Positions 1-5,452 of a DNA stretch of 7,271 nucleotides are shown piece by piece. Both the position numbers and the translations under genes were made by a program. Location: positions 1 to 7,271 of the forward strand of contig JANLID010000316.1 in assembly GCA_024654105.1 (NCBI GenBank). Reading direction: 5' to 3'. Each line of letters starts with the position of its first letter. The first letter of the stretch is position 1. This DNA is from Gallionella sp. GTDB lineage: Bacteria > Pseudomonadota > Gammaproteobacteria > Burkholderiales > Gallionellaceae. The notes below the pieces were generated by a model, which saw only the letters and a list, made by a program, of their open reading frames with translations, did not search any database and had not been told where the DNA came from.

Positions 1-297
1 GGTGAATTGAACCTTGACATTCAAATGCGAGCTGACGCAAACCAGATCATCACTCTCGATAATGCGCTTATTGTCCCTGCTGTTCGGGCTTTGCTCCAGC
101 CGTAGGCCCGTGTCATCAACGTTCAACAGGGTGGTCAGGATAAAGTAGGTCGTATCGCCGTAATAGAGTGCGACGCGCGATTCTTTTTCGGCAACATTAC
201 GCAGCACAAGCTCAATTTCTTTTGCCGAGACGATGCGGAATTCCTCTTCCTCGCTGCTGGAGAGCTTTTCGATTTTTAGAGAGATATCCTTTTCCAT
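1..297 (-). CDS. ycgR: YcgR-type flagellar brake protein, N-terminal part (runs off the left edge)
   Basis: The first 99 codons are present, beginning MEKDISLKIEKLSSSEEEEF; the reading frame is open to the window edge. The sequence fits the YcgR N-terminal domain: an acidic N-terminus, a helix (about residues 26-36, KEIELVLRNV), then beta-strand-rich segments including YFILTTLLNVDDTGLRLE (about 51-68) and a closing VKVQF strand (94-98). In the YcgR family this domain precedes a C-terminal PilZ domain that binds cyclic di-GMP, and the protein acts at the flagellar motor to slow rotation. The PilZ motifs would lie outside the window, so c-di-GMP binding is inferred. The start is the ATG 41 bp after the FlhB-like gene; its Shine-Dalgarno is weak (GAGAAC directly upstream). 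Position as last gene of a flagellar block supports the call. A different PilZN-type protein remains possible. Confidence 0.75.
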   Translation of the reverse strand, partial: MEKDISLKIEKLSSSEEEEFRIVSAKEIELVLRNVAEKESRVALYYGDTTYFILTTLLNVDDTGLRLEQSPNSRDNKRIIESDDLVCVSSHLNVKVQFT

Positions 298-338
298 GTT
301 CTCATGGCCGCATTAGCAAAACGCGCATGATAACAAAA

Positions 339-641
339 CTATGTCTTGGCAAAAGGAGGAATAGCCGAGGTATCCTCATGTTCCAGACGGTATAGCCAAG
401 CGAGCAGTTCAGCCACCGCCAGATAAAGTTGGGGAGGAATTTGCTGGTCGAGCTCAACTTTCATCAACAGCCCCACCAGATCTTCGGATTCATGGACGAA
501 AACCCCGTGTTGTTTGGCGCGCTCAATAATTGCCTGTGCAATCAGGCCGCGCCCTTTGGCGACCACTTTCGGCGCGCCCTGATTCTGGCCGTAGGTCAGC
601 GCGACGGCGGATTGTTGGGGCGTGGGTGAGGGTGGTTTCAT
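339..641 (-). CDS. Stand-alone FlhB C-terminal-like protein (EscU/YscU/HrcU export-switch family)
   Basis: This 100-aa protein matches only the cytoplasmic C-terminal domain of the flagellar export gate protein FlhB. Recognisable family segments are AVALTYGQNQGAPKVVAKGR (residues 12-31), a helix with IAQAIIERAKQHGVFV (34-49), and IPPQLYLAVAELLAWLYRL (68-86). It has no transmembrane region. In full-length FlhB an NPTH motif sits just before the AVAL strand and self-cleaves; here the equivalent stretch reads TPQQS, so self-cleavage is not expected. Similar short FlhB homologues are known (for example FlhX of Helicobacter and YlqH of Bacillus). The ATG overlaps the fliK stop in an ATGA arrangement, implying translational coupling with FliK, whose C-terminal domain contacts FlhB in the specificity switch. 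A role in export switching is inferred; the protein may be accessory rather than essential. Confidence 0.85.
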   Translation of the reverse strand: MKPPSPTPQQSAVALTYGQNQGAPKVVAKGRGLIAQAIIERAKQHGVFVHESEDLVGLLMKVELDQQIPPQLYLAVAELLAWLYRLEHEDTSAIPPFAKT

Positions 642-1726
642 GATTTTTCCACAGTGGCAGCAAACAGTGCAATGTCGGCTTTGGCAAGGGAATTCCTGAG
701 TTGGGGCAGGGCGCGGCTGAACAGGTCAATCGTTGCCGAATCTGCGGCCTGCAATGTCAGCCGCAGCCCGCTTCCGGTAAACACCAGGCGGGCATGGACA
801 TCGCCCAGCTTGGGCAAGGCCAGCTCCATTTCGGTGCTCCACTGACGTTCATCCGGTTGCCGGACTTGGTGTTCCGGCTGTCCCTGAATTTCCCATTGCA
901 TTTCCTGCCCCGGCCAGACTTGACCCATCCATGCCAAATGACGGTGCTCCAGCGTATGCAGTTGCTGCTGCACCAGATTCACCAGCTCTTTGGCGATTGG
1001 CTGGGCAGCATCACCGGTAGCCGCCTGTGCCGTAACGTCCGCCTGCGCTATGGGTGTCTTGTCGAGCGCGGCATGCTGATCGGCAGTAAATCTGGCCTGC
1101 GCTTGCGCTGCTGAAATCTTGCCTGGTGCAGCATACTGATCTGCGGAAGATGGCGGCGAGCTCTTACCGGTAAGTAGATTTTGCGGCTCCTCCAGCAATT
1201 GATTGATGCTGCGCTCCCCGCGTACCCACTGCGCCTGATGCGATTCATAAAACAGGCCGCTTTTGCCGAGCGTTTCACGCAGCCCCGCAGCCAGCGACTT
1301 GGTGTCCAGCGCCTGTTGTTCGGCCGGCCAAACCGCCTTATTGCCGAGCTGTTGAACAACCGGCCTTTCGATGGGCAACTCCGCAAGATTGGAAAGCAAT
1401 CGTGCCGCCGTGCCGATTTGCTCTGGGGTCGAAAGCGGATTGGTTGATGCGACCATGCTGAAAGTGATTCGTGGCTGTGTTGCAATCACTTCGAGTTTTA
1501 TTGTGTCGCCACTCCGGATATTGCCGGGCAAGCGCATCTGGAGAGTTTGTCCGGCGACCTGCACTTTGAACAACCCCTCGCTTACTCTGGATTGAACGGA
1601 GCCTTGCAATTGCTGCCCGGGTTCGAGCATGGTTACGGGATTTGGCGTATTGCTGGCAGCCTCAATCAGCGGTTTCCCGGAACGAGAAAGGGCTTGCAGC
1701 GCGCTGATTATGTTGGCGGGTAGCAT
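638..1726 (-). CDS. fliK: Flagellar hook-length control protein FliK-like
   Basis: A 362-aa protein with FliK layout: a divergent, Gln/Ala-rich N-terminal and middle part and a conserved C-terminal Flg_hook-type domain at about residues 295-358. That domain shows a beta segment (LGDVHARLVFTGSGLRLTL, 307-325) followed by a helix with LFSRALPQLRNSLAKADI (335-352), typical of FliK C-termini. FliK is an exported molecular ruler whose C-terminal domain triggers FlhB to switch from hook to filament export. The N-terminal region (34-92) looks like a small beta domain with GQQLQGSVQSRV and LPGNIRSGDTIKLEV. An imperfect 20-aa tandem repeat (ADQYAAPGKISAAQ / ADQHAALDKTPIAQ) lies at 195-231. The ATG lacks a clear Shine-Dalgarno at normal spacing, so the start is probable rather than certain. 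Since it sits with filament genes rather than hook genes, it may be a second FliK paralogue. Confidence 0.8.
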   Translation of the reverse strand: MLPANIISALQALSRSGKPLIEAASNTPNPVTMLEPGQQLQGSVQSRVSEGLFKVQVAGQTLQMRLPGNIRSGDTIKLEVIATQPRITFSMVASTNPLSTPEQIGTAARLLSNLAELPIERPVVQQLGNKAVWPAEQQALDTKSLAAGLRETLGKSGLFYESHQAQWVRGERSINQLLEEPQNLLTGKSSPPSSADQYAAPGKISAAQAQARFTADQHAALDKTPIAQADVTAQAATGDAAQPIAKELVNLVQQQLHTLEHRHLAWMGQVWPGQEMQWEIQGQPEHQVRQPDERQWSTEMELALPKLGDVHARLVFTGSGLRLTLQAADSATIDLFSRALPQLRNSLAKADIALFAATVEKS

Positions 1727-1775
1727 CGTATGGCAATCGCCCCGTTAATCCGGGAAAACAGTTGGCGGTTTTGCA

Positions 1776-1857
1776 GGTGCGAATTTACCTCGCAGAGGTT
1801 CTTGCACCCTGTGGGTGTTCGTATTGACAACAAGTCACGTGCGAATAAATTCGCACC
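1776..1857. repeat. Inverted-repeat cluster in the fliT-fliK gap
   Basis: The 160-bp gap between fliT and fliK holds a 12-bp inverted repeat, GGTGCGAATTTA at 1776-1787 against TAAATTCGCACC at 1846-1857. The right copy is itself palindromic: GTGCGAA at 1839-1845 pairs with TTCGCAC at 1850-1856 around a 4-base loop. A small hairpin, CACCC-TGT-GGGTG, lies between them at 1805-1817. None is followed by a T-run on the minus strand, so a factor-independent terminator is not supported. The GTGCGAATTTATTCGCAC core looks like a short dispersed palindromic repeat. No convincing promoter for fliK was seen in the gap. Confidence 0.6.
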
Positions 1858-1886
1858 CGCTAATGCAACGCAATAATTTTGAGTAA

Positions 1887-2297
1887 CTACCCACCGTATG
1901 CCTGCTGTAGCCGCTGCTCATGGCGGTTACTTTGCATGATGCGCTGCAACTGCCCCATCCACACTTCGGTGTGATTGCGAATTTCGGCATCATCCGCCAG
2001 GATTTTTCTGATGAGCTGTATTTTACGTTGCCGGGCCGACTCATCGAGCGTTGCAGTTGCATCAATGGGCTTCATGGTGGCGACGTGCAGGCCGCATTGC
2101 TGCTCAAGACCGACTAGAGTATCCCACTCGCCTTGTACGGCCGCCTCGCGCATCTGGCTGGTGATGGCAGACAGCGATTCGTAATTGCTGATGACTCGAT
2201 AACCAGCCACTTGGTTGCCGTCTTTCGGGTGCCCGGCCAAAAGCTCTTCGGCTGGCAACTTGGTGGAATGGCTGGTAGTTTTATCAGACGCGTTCAT
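1887..2297 (-). CDS. fliT: FliT-like flagellar export chaperone
   Basis: A 136-aa, soluble, helix-rich protein directly after fliS, the usual position of fliT. The FliT-like core begins near residue 35 with VISNYESLSAITSQMREAAV and continues through WDTLVGLEQQC (58-68), a pattern of an N-terminal helix followed by W(D/E).L..LE. The second half holds further helices (RQRKIQLIRKILADDAEI, 89-106) and EVWMGQLQRIM (111-121). FliT is the export chaperone of the cap protein FliD and in enterobacteria also binds the regulator FlhDC; whether the latter applies here cannot be seen. The chosen ATG has a strong Shine-Dalgarno and lies 4 bp after the fliS stop. The polar first ~30 residues are extra relative to typical FliT; an internal GTG at residue 30 is possible but lacks a comparable ribosome site. 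FliT sequences diverge strongly, so position carries part of the weight. Confidence 0.8.
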   Translation of the reverse strand: MNASDKTTSHSTKLPAEELLAGHPKDGNQVAGYRVISNYESLSAITSQMREAAVQGEWDTLVGLEQQCGLHVATMKPIDATATLDESARQRKIQLIRKILADDAEIRNHTEVWMGQLQRIMQSNRHEQRLQQAYGG

Positions 2298-2301
2298 CTA
2301 T

Positions 2302-2760
2302 TTATCCCCTTCCATAAACCAATTGCGCATTGGCGGCGGGTTTTGGTTGCGGCACTGGTTGTGCGGCAACTGCAGCATGGGGCCGGATGCTTTCCCAAGC
2401 CTCTTTCAAGTCGGCTAACAGCCGCGCCACCTCATCCAGGGCGGCCATATCGTTTTTTAAATTGGCGGCAATCAGGCGCGTGCACATATATTCGTACAGC
2501 GAGGATAGATTCTGTGCCAATGGGCCACCGACATTCTTGTCCAGGCTGGCGTTCAGGCCTTCATCAATGATAGCGATGGCTTTGGAAATTGCAGTACCTT
2601 TGGCAGAAACATCGTTGCGCATGATGCCATTCTTGGCATTGGCAATCGCCAGCAACGCGCCCTGATAGAGCATCGAAATCAGCTTGTGCGGGTCAGCCGC
2701 ACTCACGCCGGATTCGACCCCGACTTTCGCATAGGCTTTGGAAGCTGCGGTTGCGTTCAT
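2302..2760 (-). CDS. fliS: Flagellin export chaperone FliS
   Basis: A 152-aa FliS. Conserved family features are visible in order: a tyrosine-containing N-terminal segment (SKAYAKVGVESGV, 7-19), the DPHKLISMLYQGALLAI segment (23-39), a helix with AISKAIAIIDEGLNASLD (57-74), and the GGPLAQNLSSLYEYMCTRLI segment (78-97) followed by a final helix with LADLKEAWESI (115-125). FliS binds the C-terminal end of unpolymerised flagellin in the cytoplasm, prevents early polymerisation and brings flagellin to the FlhA export gate. The ~25-residue Pro/Ala-rich tail (128-152) goes beyond the four-helix fold. Its Shine-Dalgarno (AGGAG, 2768-2772) overlaps the fliD stop codon and lies 7 bases before the ATG; the gene follows fliD by 10 bp and precedes fliT by 4 bp, consistent with one transcript. 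Confidence 0.95.
   Translation of the reverse strand: MNATAASKAYAKVGVESGVSAADPHKLISMLYQGALLAIANAKNGIMRNDVSAKGTAISKAIAIIDEGLNASLDKNVGGPLAQNLSSLYEYMCTRLIAANLKNDMAALDEVARLLADLKEAWESIRPHAAVAAQPVPQPKPAANAQLVYGRG
2306..2313 (-). promoter_or_regulatory. Shine-Dalgarno of fliT inside the end of fliS
   Basis: GGAAGGGG lies 8 bases upstream of the fliT ATG and within the last codons of fliS. It supports the long fliT start and implies that translation of fliT is coupled to termination on fliS. Confidence 0.6.
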
Positions 2761-2770
2761 GATTATTCTC

Positions 2771-4759
2771 CTATCTTAGGTTGCTGAGTTGCGCGAGTTG
2801 CTGGGTTAAATAATTGCTGGTCTGGTTCATGCTGCTCAACATCTGATCCAGCGCGGTAAATTGGGCGCGGTAACGTTTTTCAATGTTGATCAAACGGGTT
2901 TCCATCGCGTTGCGCTGCTTGCCGATATCGGTAATGGTTCTGCCGATACCATCGGTACGGCTGGCGAGAATTCCGTCGCTGGCGAGAATCGAGGTCGCCC
3001 AGCTCTTCAGCGTAGAGGCGTAGCCCTGCGAATAATTCAGCGCCCCGCGCGCGCCGAGCGCACCGCCGGTGATGGCGATGCTCAGCCCCTGCGGATCGCC
3101 GCTGGCCGCGCTCAGGGTTTGACCGGAACCGGTCGCGGTTACGCCGCCGATCGAGCCGGCCACATTCACGCCGCCGGTTTCCGTGGGCGTTCCCAGCAGA
3201 TCCGAAGCGCCATTGCCGCCGGTGATGGCGACGCCGGATGTGGAGCCATAACTGGAAGAAGTAATGGATAACACCCCGCCGCTTTGCGTGACGGCTACCG
3301 AAATACCTGCGGCGGACAGCGCGCTCGCGCTGTTGATTCTGGATTGCAGTTCGGCCGCCAGCGTCTGCGCGGTGTAAGTCCCTGCGGACAATACAATGGA
3401 AGCGCTCGTCCCATCCACGGTTAAAGTCAGCGCATCGTTTACCCCGGCGCTGATGGTGGTGTTGGCCGCTACCGAGCCGACCGCCGTTCCCTGCGTGGCA
3501 AGTTGCGTAATGTTCACCGCATAACTGCCCGCCCTGGTGCTGCTGGTCGCGCTGCTGAAACTGACCAGACTGTCCGTCGCCTTGCCGACCGACGCAAACA
3601 GGCTGGCGATGTCGCTGAAATTGCTGGTCATTACGCTATCGAGCTTGGTCTGGTTGAGCGCCAGCGTGCCGTCTTTCTGGAAAGACACGCCCACATCGGA
3701 AAGCGTCGTCAACACGCCGGAAGTGCCGGTAACCGATGTACTCAACATGCTGCGCAGTTGCGATTGCAGGGAACGCACCGTGGCATCGCCCTGCAGGATC
3801 GCGCCTTGTTTGGCGACAGGGTCGTAGGCAGAGGAATTTTTCAGTGTCGTGGCAAGATCGTTATACGTCTTGACGAAACTGTTGATCGAGCTGCTGACTG
3901 CGGCAGTGTCGCGCGCGACCGTCAGGGTTGCCGGTGAAGTAGTGATTTTATTCAACGTCAGCGTGACGCCCTGAATCACGTCGGAAACTGTGTTGGAAGT
4001 CTTGCTCACCGCCACGCCGTTCACCTTGAAATCGGCATTCTGCGCGGTCACGGTTTCCGCCAGGTTCTGCGTGCCGGCTGGATCGTGCGCCAGCAGGCTG
4101 CTCACGGCGGCATCGCCGCTCACGGAAATTTTGAGGCTATTGCTCGTGCCATTGCTGTCAGATGACAGCGCGAGACGGTAAGGTGTGCCGCTGCCGTCGT
4201 TGATGATAGTTGCCGTCACACCCATCTGCGCGGTATTGATCGCATCGCGGATGCCTTGCAGCGAATTGTTGGTGCTGTCTATGGTGACGCTCTTGGTGCC
4301 GCTGCCGTTCGATGCAAATGCAGCACCGGTATATTTGCCGGTTCCCGCATCGAAAGTGCCGCCGCTGATGGCGCCGAAATCGAAAGTAACCGTAGTCGAA
4401 GCCCCTGCGCCGATCGCGGCGGTGCTGCTGGTTTGCCCGGCGGCGACCAGCTTCTGCGCCTGCGCGAGGCTGGTCACTTCCAGCGAATAAGTGCCTGCCG
4501 CCGCGCTGCTGGTGGCAGAAGCGGAAAAAATGGCGGCATCGGAAGTGGTAGCCTTGAGTGACTGGAAATTACTGGCGCTGCTCAGACTTTGCACGGCAGC
4601 CTGAAAACTGCTCACCGCACCCTTTACGCTGCCATAAGCGGAAAGCTTGGCCTGGTAGCCGGCTTCCTTGACGTTGAGTTTATTGATCGGCCGCCGCTCG
4701 ACGGCCATCAACTGACTGACGATGCTGTTGACATCCAAATTGGTTGCCGAGGTTGCCAT
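2771..4759 (-). CDS. fliD: Flagellar filament cap protein FliD (hook-associated protein 2)
   Basis: A 662-aa FliD, clearly longer than the 468-aa Escherichia coli protein. The FliD N-terminal domain covers about residues 5-105 (LDVNSIVSQLMAVERRPINK, 8-27). A flagellin_IN-like unit follows at about 165-225 (NSLQGIRDAIN). The FliD C-terminal domain starts near 240 (DFKVNGVAV; SINSFVKTYNDL, 291-302) and ends in a coiled-coil-like terminus (RTITDIGKQRNAMETRLINI, 607-626, and LTQQLAQLSNLR at the end). Between about 395 and 575 there is a Ser/Thr/Gly/Ala-rich insertion that repeats motifs of the first part, including AGSYAVNITQLA (410-421) against AGTYSLEVTSLA (88-99). FliD forms the cap at the filament tip under which flagellin folds. 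The ATG has only a modest ribosome site (AGAGAC). The start agrees with the family N-terminus. Confidence 0.96.
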   Translation of the reverse strand: MATSATNLDVNSIVSQLMAVERRPINKLNVKEAGYQAKLSAYGSVKGAVSSFQAAVQSLSSASNFQSLKATTSDAAIFSASATSSAAAGTYSLEVTSLAQAQKLVAAGQTSSTAAIGAGASTTVTFDFGAISGGTFDAGTGKYTGAAFASNGSGTKSVTIDSTNNSLQGIRDAINTAQMGVTATIINDGSGTPYRLALSSDSNGTSNSLKISVSGDAAVSSLLAHDPAGTQNLAETVTAQNADFKVNGVAVSKTSNTVSDVIQGVTLTLNKITTSPATLTVARDTAAVSSSINSFVKTYNDLATTLKNSSAYDPVAKQGAILQGDATVRSLQSQLRSMLSTSVTGTSGVLTTLSDVGVSFQKDGTLALNQTKLDSVMTSNFSDIASLFASVGKATDSLVSFSSATSSTRAGSYAVNITQLATQGTAVGSVAANTTISAGVNDALTLTVDGTSASIVLSAGTYTAQTLAAELQSRINSASALSAAGISVAVTQSGGVLSITSSSYGSTSGVAITGGNGASDLLGTPTETGGVNVAGSIGGVTATGSGQTLSAASGDPQGLSIAITGGALGARGALNYSQGYASTLKSWATSILASDGILASRTDGIGRTITDIGKQRNAMETRLINIEKRYRAQFTALDQMLSSMNQTSNYLTQQLAQLSNLR

Positions 4760-4797
4760 GATCTGTCTCTTTGCGCCTCTCTTGTGTGTTGTTTTCT

Positions 4798-4898
4798 ATC
4801 GTTCCCACGCTCCGCGTGGTAACGCAGCTTGTGCCGCTCCTGCGGCACGGGACGCGGAGCGTCCCCTGAGGCATTCCCACGCGGAGCGTGGGAACGAT
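4798..4898. repeat. 101-bp compound palindromic repeat, copy 1 (flaG-fliD gap)
   Basis: A 22-bp perfect inverted repeat forms the ends (4798-4819 and 4877-4898; core GTTCCCACGCTCCGCGTGG). Two hairpins lie between: GTGCCGC-TCCT-GCGGCAC at 4831-4848 and GGGACGC-GGA-GCGTCCC at 4849-4865. The whole can fold as a multi-branched structure. The left arm alone is also palindromic (CCACG at 4805-4809 with CGTGG at 4815-4819). A second, window-truncated copy with the same order of parts starts at 7211. Elements beginning GTTCCCACGCTCCGCGTGG are, from general knowledge, dispersed non-coding repeats in several proteobacteria. It fills most of the 194-bp gap between flaG and fliD. No T-run follows it on the minus strand, so it is not an obvious terminator, though the structure could stabilise or block a transcript. 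Confidence 0.85.
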
Positions 4899-4953
4899 GC
4901 TACGCCAAATTTACAGCCATCCCGCAACAACCCAACACCCGATTAGAACGGGA

Positions 4954-5367
4954 TTAAGCCTCCTGTTTCAACAACAGGCCCTGCTGCACCTGATCTATCG
5001 CGCGGGAAATCGCCAGCATTTCTTCGGTCGGATACTGGCGGATCACATCGCCGGTTTCCGCATCCGTCAGCTTGAACATCTGTTTTTTCGTGCTTTCGTC
5101 GACGCTGAACTCCAGATTCCTGTCGGATTGCTTCAACACCCGGTTGATGTTCTCCATCGCGCTCTTCACCTGCTCGGCGGAAGCCTGCTGTTCGACAGCC
5201 GGCTTGGCGGTGGCCTGCGGCAACTCGAGCGTTACGCTGGGCTGGGCGGCAACATTTGAGCTTGCGGCAGCAACGACAACAGGCTCGCCATCGCTGGCGA
5301 GCCTGTTGTTTACAATTCTGGCAGGCTGCGGAGCCTGAGCCGTGTTACTGATATTTTGGATGAGCAT
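4954..5367 (-). CDS. flaG: FlaG family flagellar protein
   Basis: A 137-aa protein between flagellin and fliD, the classic flaG position. The first ~60 residues are low-complexity and variable; the conserved FlaG domain covers about 64-135: EQVKSAMENINRVLKQSDRN (65-84), LEFSVDESTKKQMFKLTDAE (85-104), then TGDVIRQYPTEEML (105-118) and the final helix AISRAIDQVQQGLLL (119-133). The strand pattern with D..TG.VIRQ(I/Y)P.EE.L is diagnostic of the family. Loss of FlaG in other bacteria changes filament length, but its biochemical role is not settled. The Shine-Dalgarno AAGGA (5376-5380) sits 8 bases before the ATG. The gene follows fliC by 85 bp across a terminator-like hairpin and has an unusual perfect inverted repeat within codons 20-31. 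Confidence 0.92.
   Translation of the reverse strand: MLIQNISNTAQAPQPARIVNNRLASDGEPVVVAAASSNVAAQPSVTLELPQATAKPAVEQQASAEQVKSAMENINRVLKQSDRNLEFSVDESTKKQMFKLTDAETGDVIRQYPTEEMLAISRAIDQVQQGLLLKQEA
5276..5309 (-). repeat. Perfect 15-bp inverted repeat within the flaG coding region
   Basis: Arms ACAACAGGCTCGCCA (5276-5290) and TGGCGAGCCTGTTGT (5295-5309) are perfect complements around a 4-base spacer. In the flaG mRNA the loop reads GCGA, a GNRA-type tetraloop, giving a very stable hairpin 59-92 nt after the start of translation. It lies in the variable N-terminal part of FlaG, encoding roughly NNRLASDGEPVV. No U-tract follows on the mRNA strand, so it is not a standard terminator. Confidence 0.85.
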
Positions 5368-5386
5368 TTCGCTTTTCCTTTATTTC

Positions 5387-5413
5387 AAAATCCCGACCGG
5401 TTACCCGGCCGGG
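5387..5413 (-). terminator. Terminator-like hairpin between fliC and flaG
   Basis: In the minus-strand transcript, CCCGGCCGG (5413-5405), loop GTAA, and CCGGTCGGG (5400-5392) form a 9-bp stem with one G-U pair, followed by ATTTT (5391-5387). It begins 39 bases after the fliC stop. The U-run is short, so partial termination with read-through into flaG is likely; the U-run ends only 4-6 bases before the flaG ribosome site (TAAAGGA, 5382-5376). The GTAA loop is again of GNRA type. Confidence 0.65.
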
Positions 5414-5423
5414 AAGTTTCATC

Positions 5424-5450
5424 GTACGGACAATTATGAATTGTCCCTAC
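5424..5450. repeat. Short palindromic repeat after fliC
   Basis: GGACAATT (5428-5435) and AATTGTCC (5439-5446) pair around ATG; beyond one C-C mismatch the arms extend by three more pairs (5424-5426 with 5448-5450). The form resembles widespread bacterial palindromes of the type TAGGG(A/G)CAATT...AATTG(T/C)CCCTA. It begins just 3 bases past the fliC stop and could protect the 3' end of the fliC mRNA. Confidence 0.65.
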
Positions 5451-5452
5451 CA

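Noticed and set aside
1824..1851. Possible plus-strand sigma-70 promoter (TTGACA, then TAAATT after 16 bases)
   Set aside because: The -10 match is poor, it lies within an inverted repeat, and no plus-strand gene follows.
3503..3937. 144-aa and similar long plus-strand open frames across fliD (also 2861-3271 and 4256-4561)
   Set aside because: They are antisense to a clear fliD reading frame, have Arg/Gly/Ala-rich shadow composition and match no family.
4798..4898. CRISPR array or insertion sequence end
   Set aside because: Only one copy here and one truncated copy 2.4 kb away, no regular spacers, and no transposase or target-site duplication visible.
4899..4925. Possible sigma-54 element for fliD on the minus strand (TGGCTGTAAATTTGGC)
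   Set aside because: The spacing between the GG and GC elements is one base too long and the -12 part does not match TTGC; it is also upstream of the large repeat.
4722..4946. 74-aa and 66-aa open frames across the compound repeat in the flaG-fliD gap
   Set aside because: They are translations of the palindromic repeat (SHAPRGNA-type peptide) and are not gene-like.
4938..4952. CCCG/CGGG hairpin just after the flaG stop as a terminator
   Set aside because: Only a 4-bp stem with a 7-base loop and no uninterrupted U-run.
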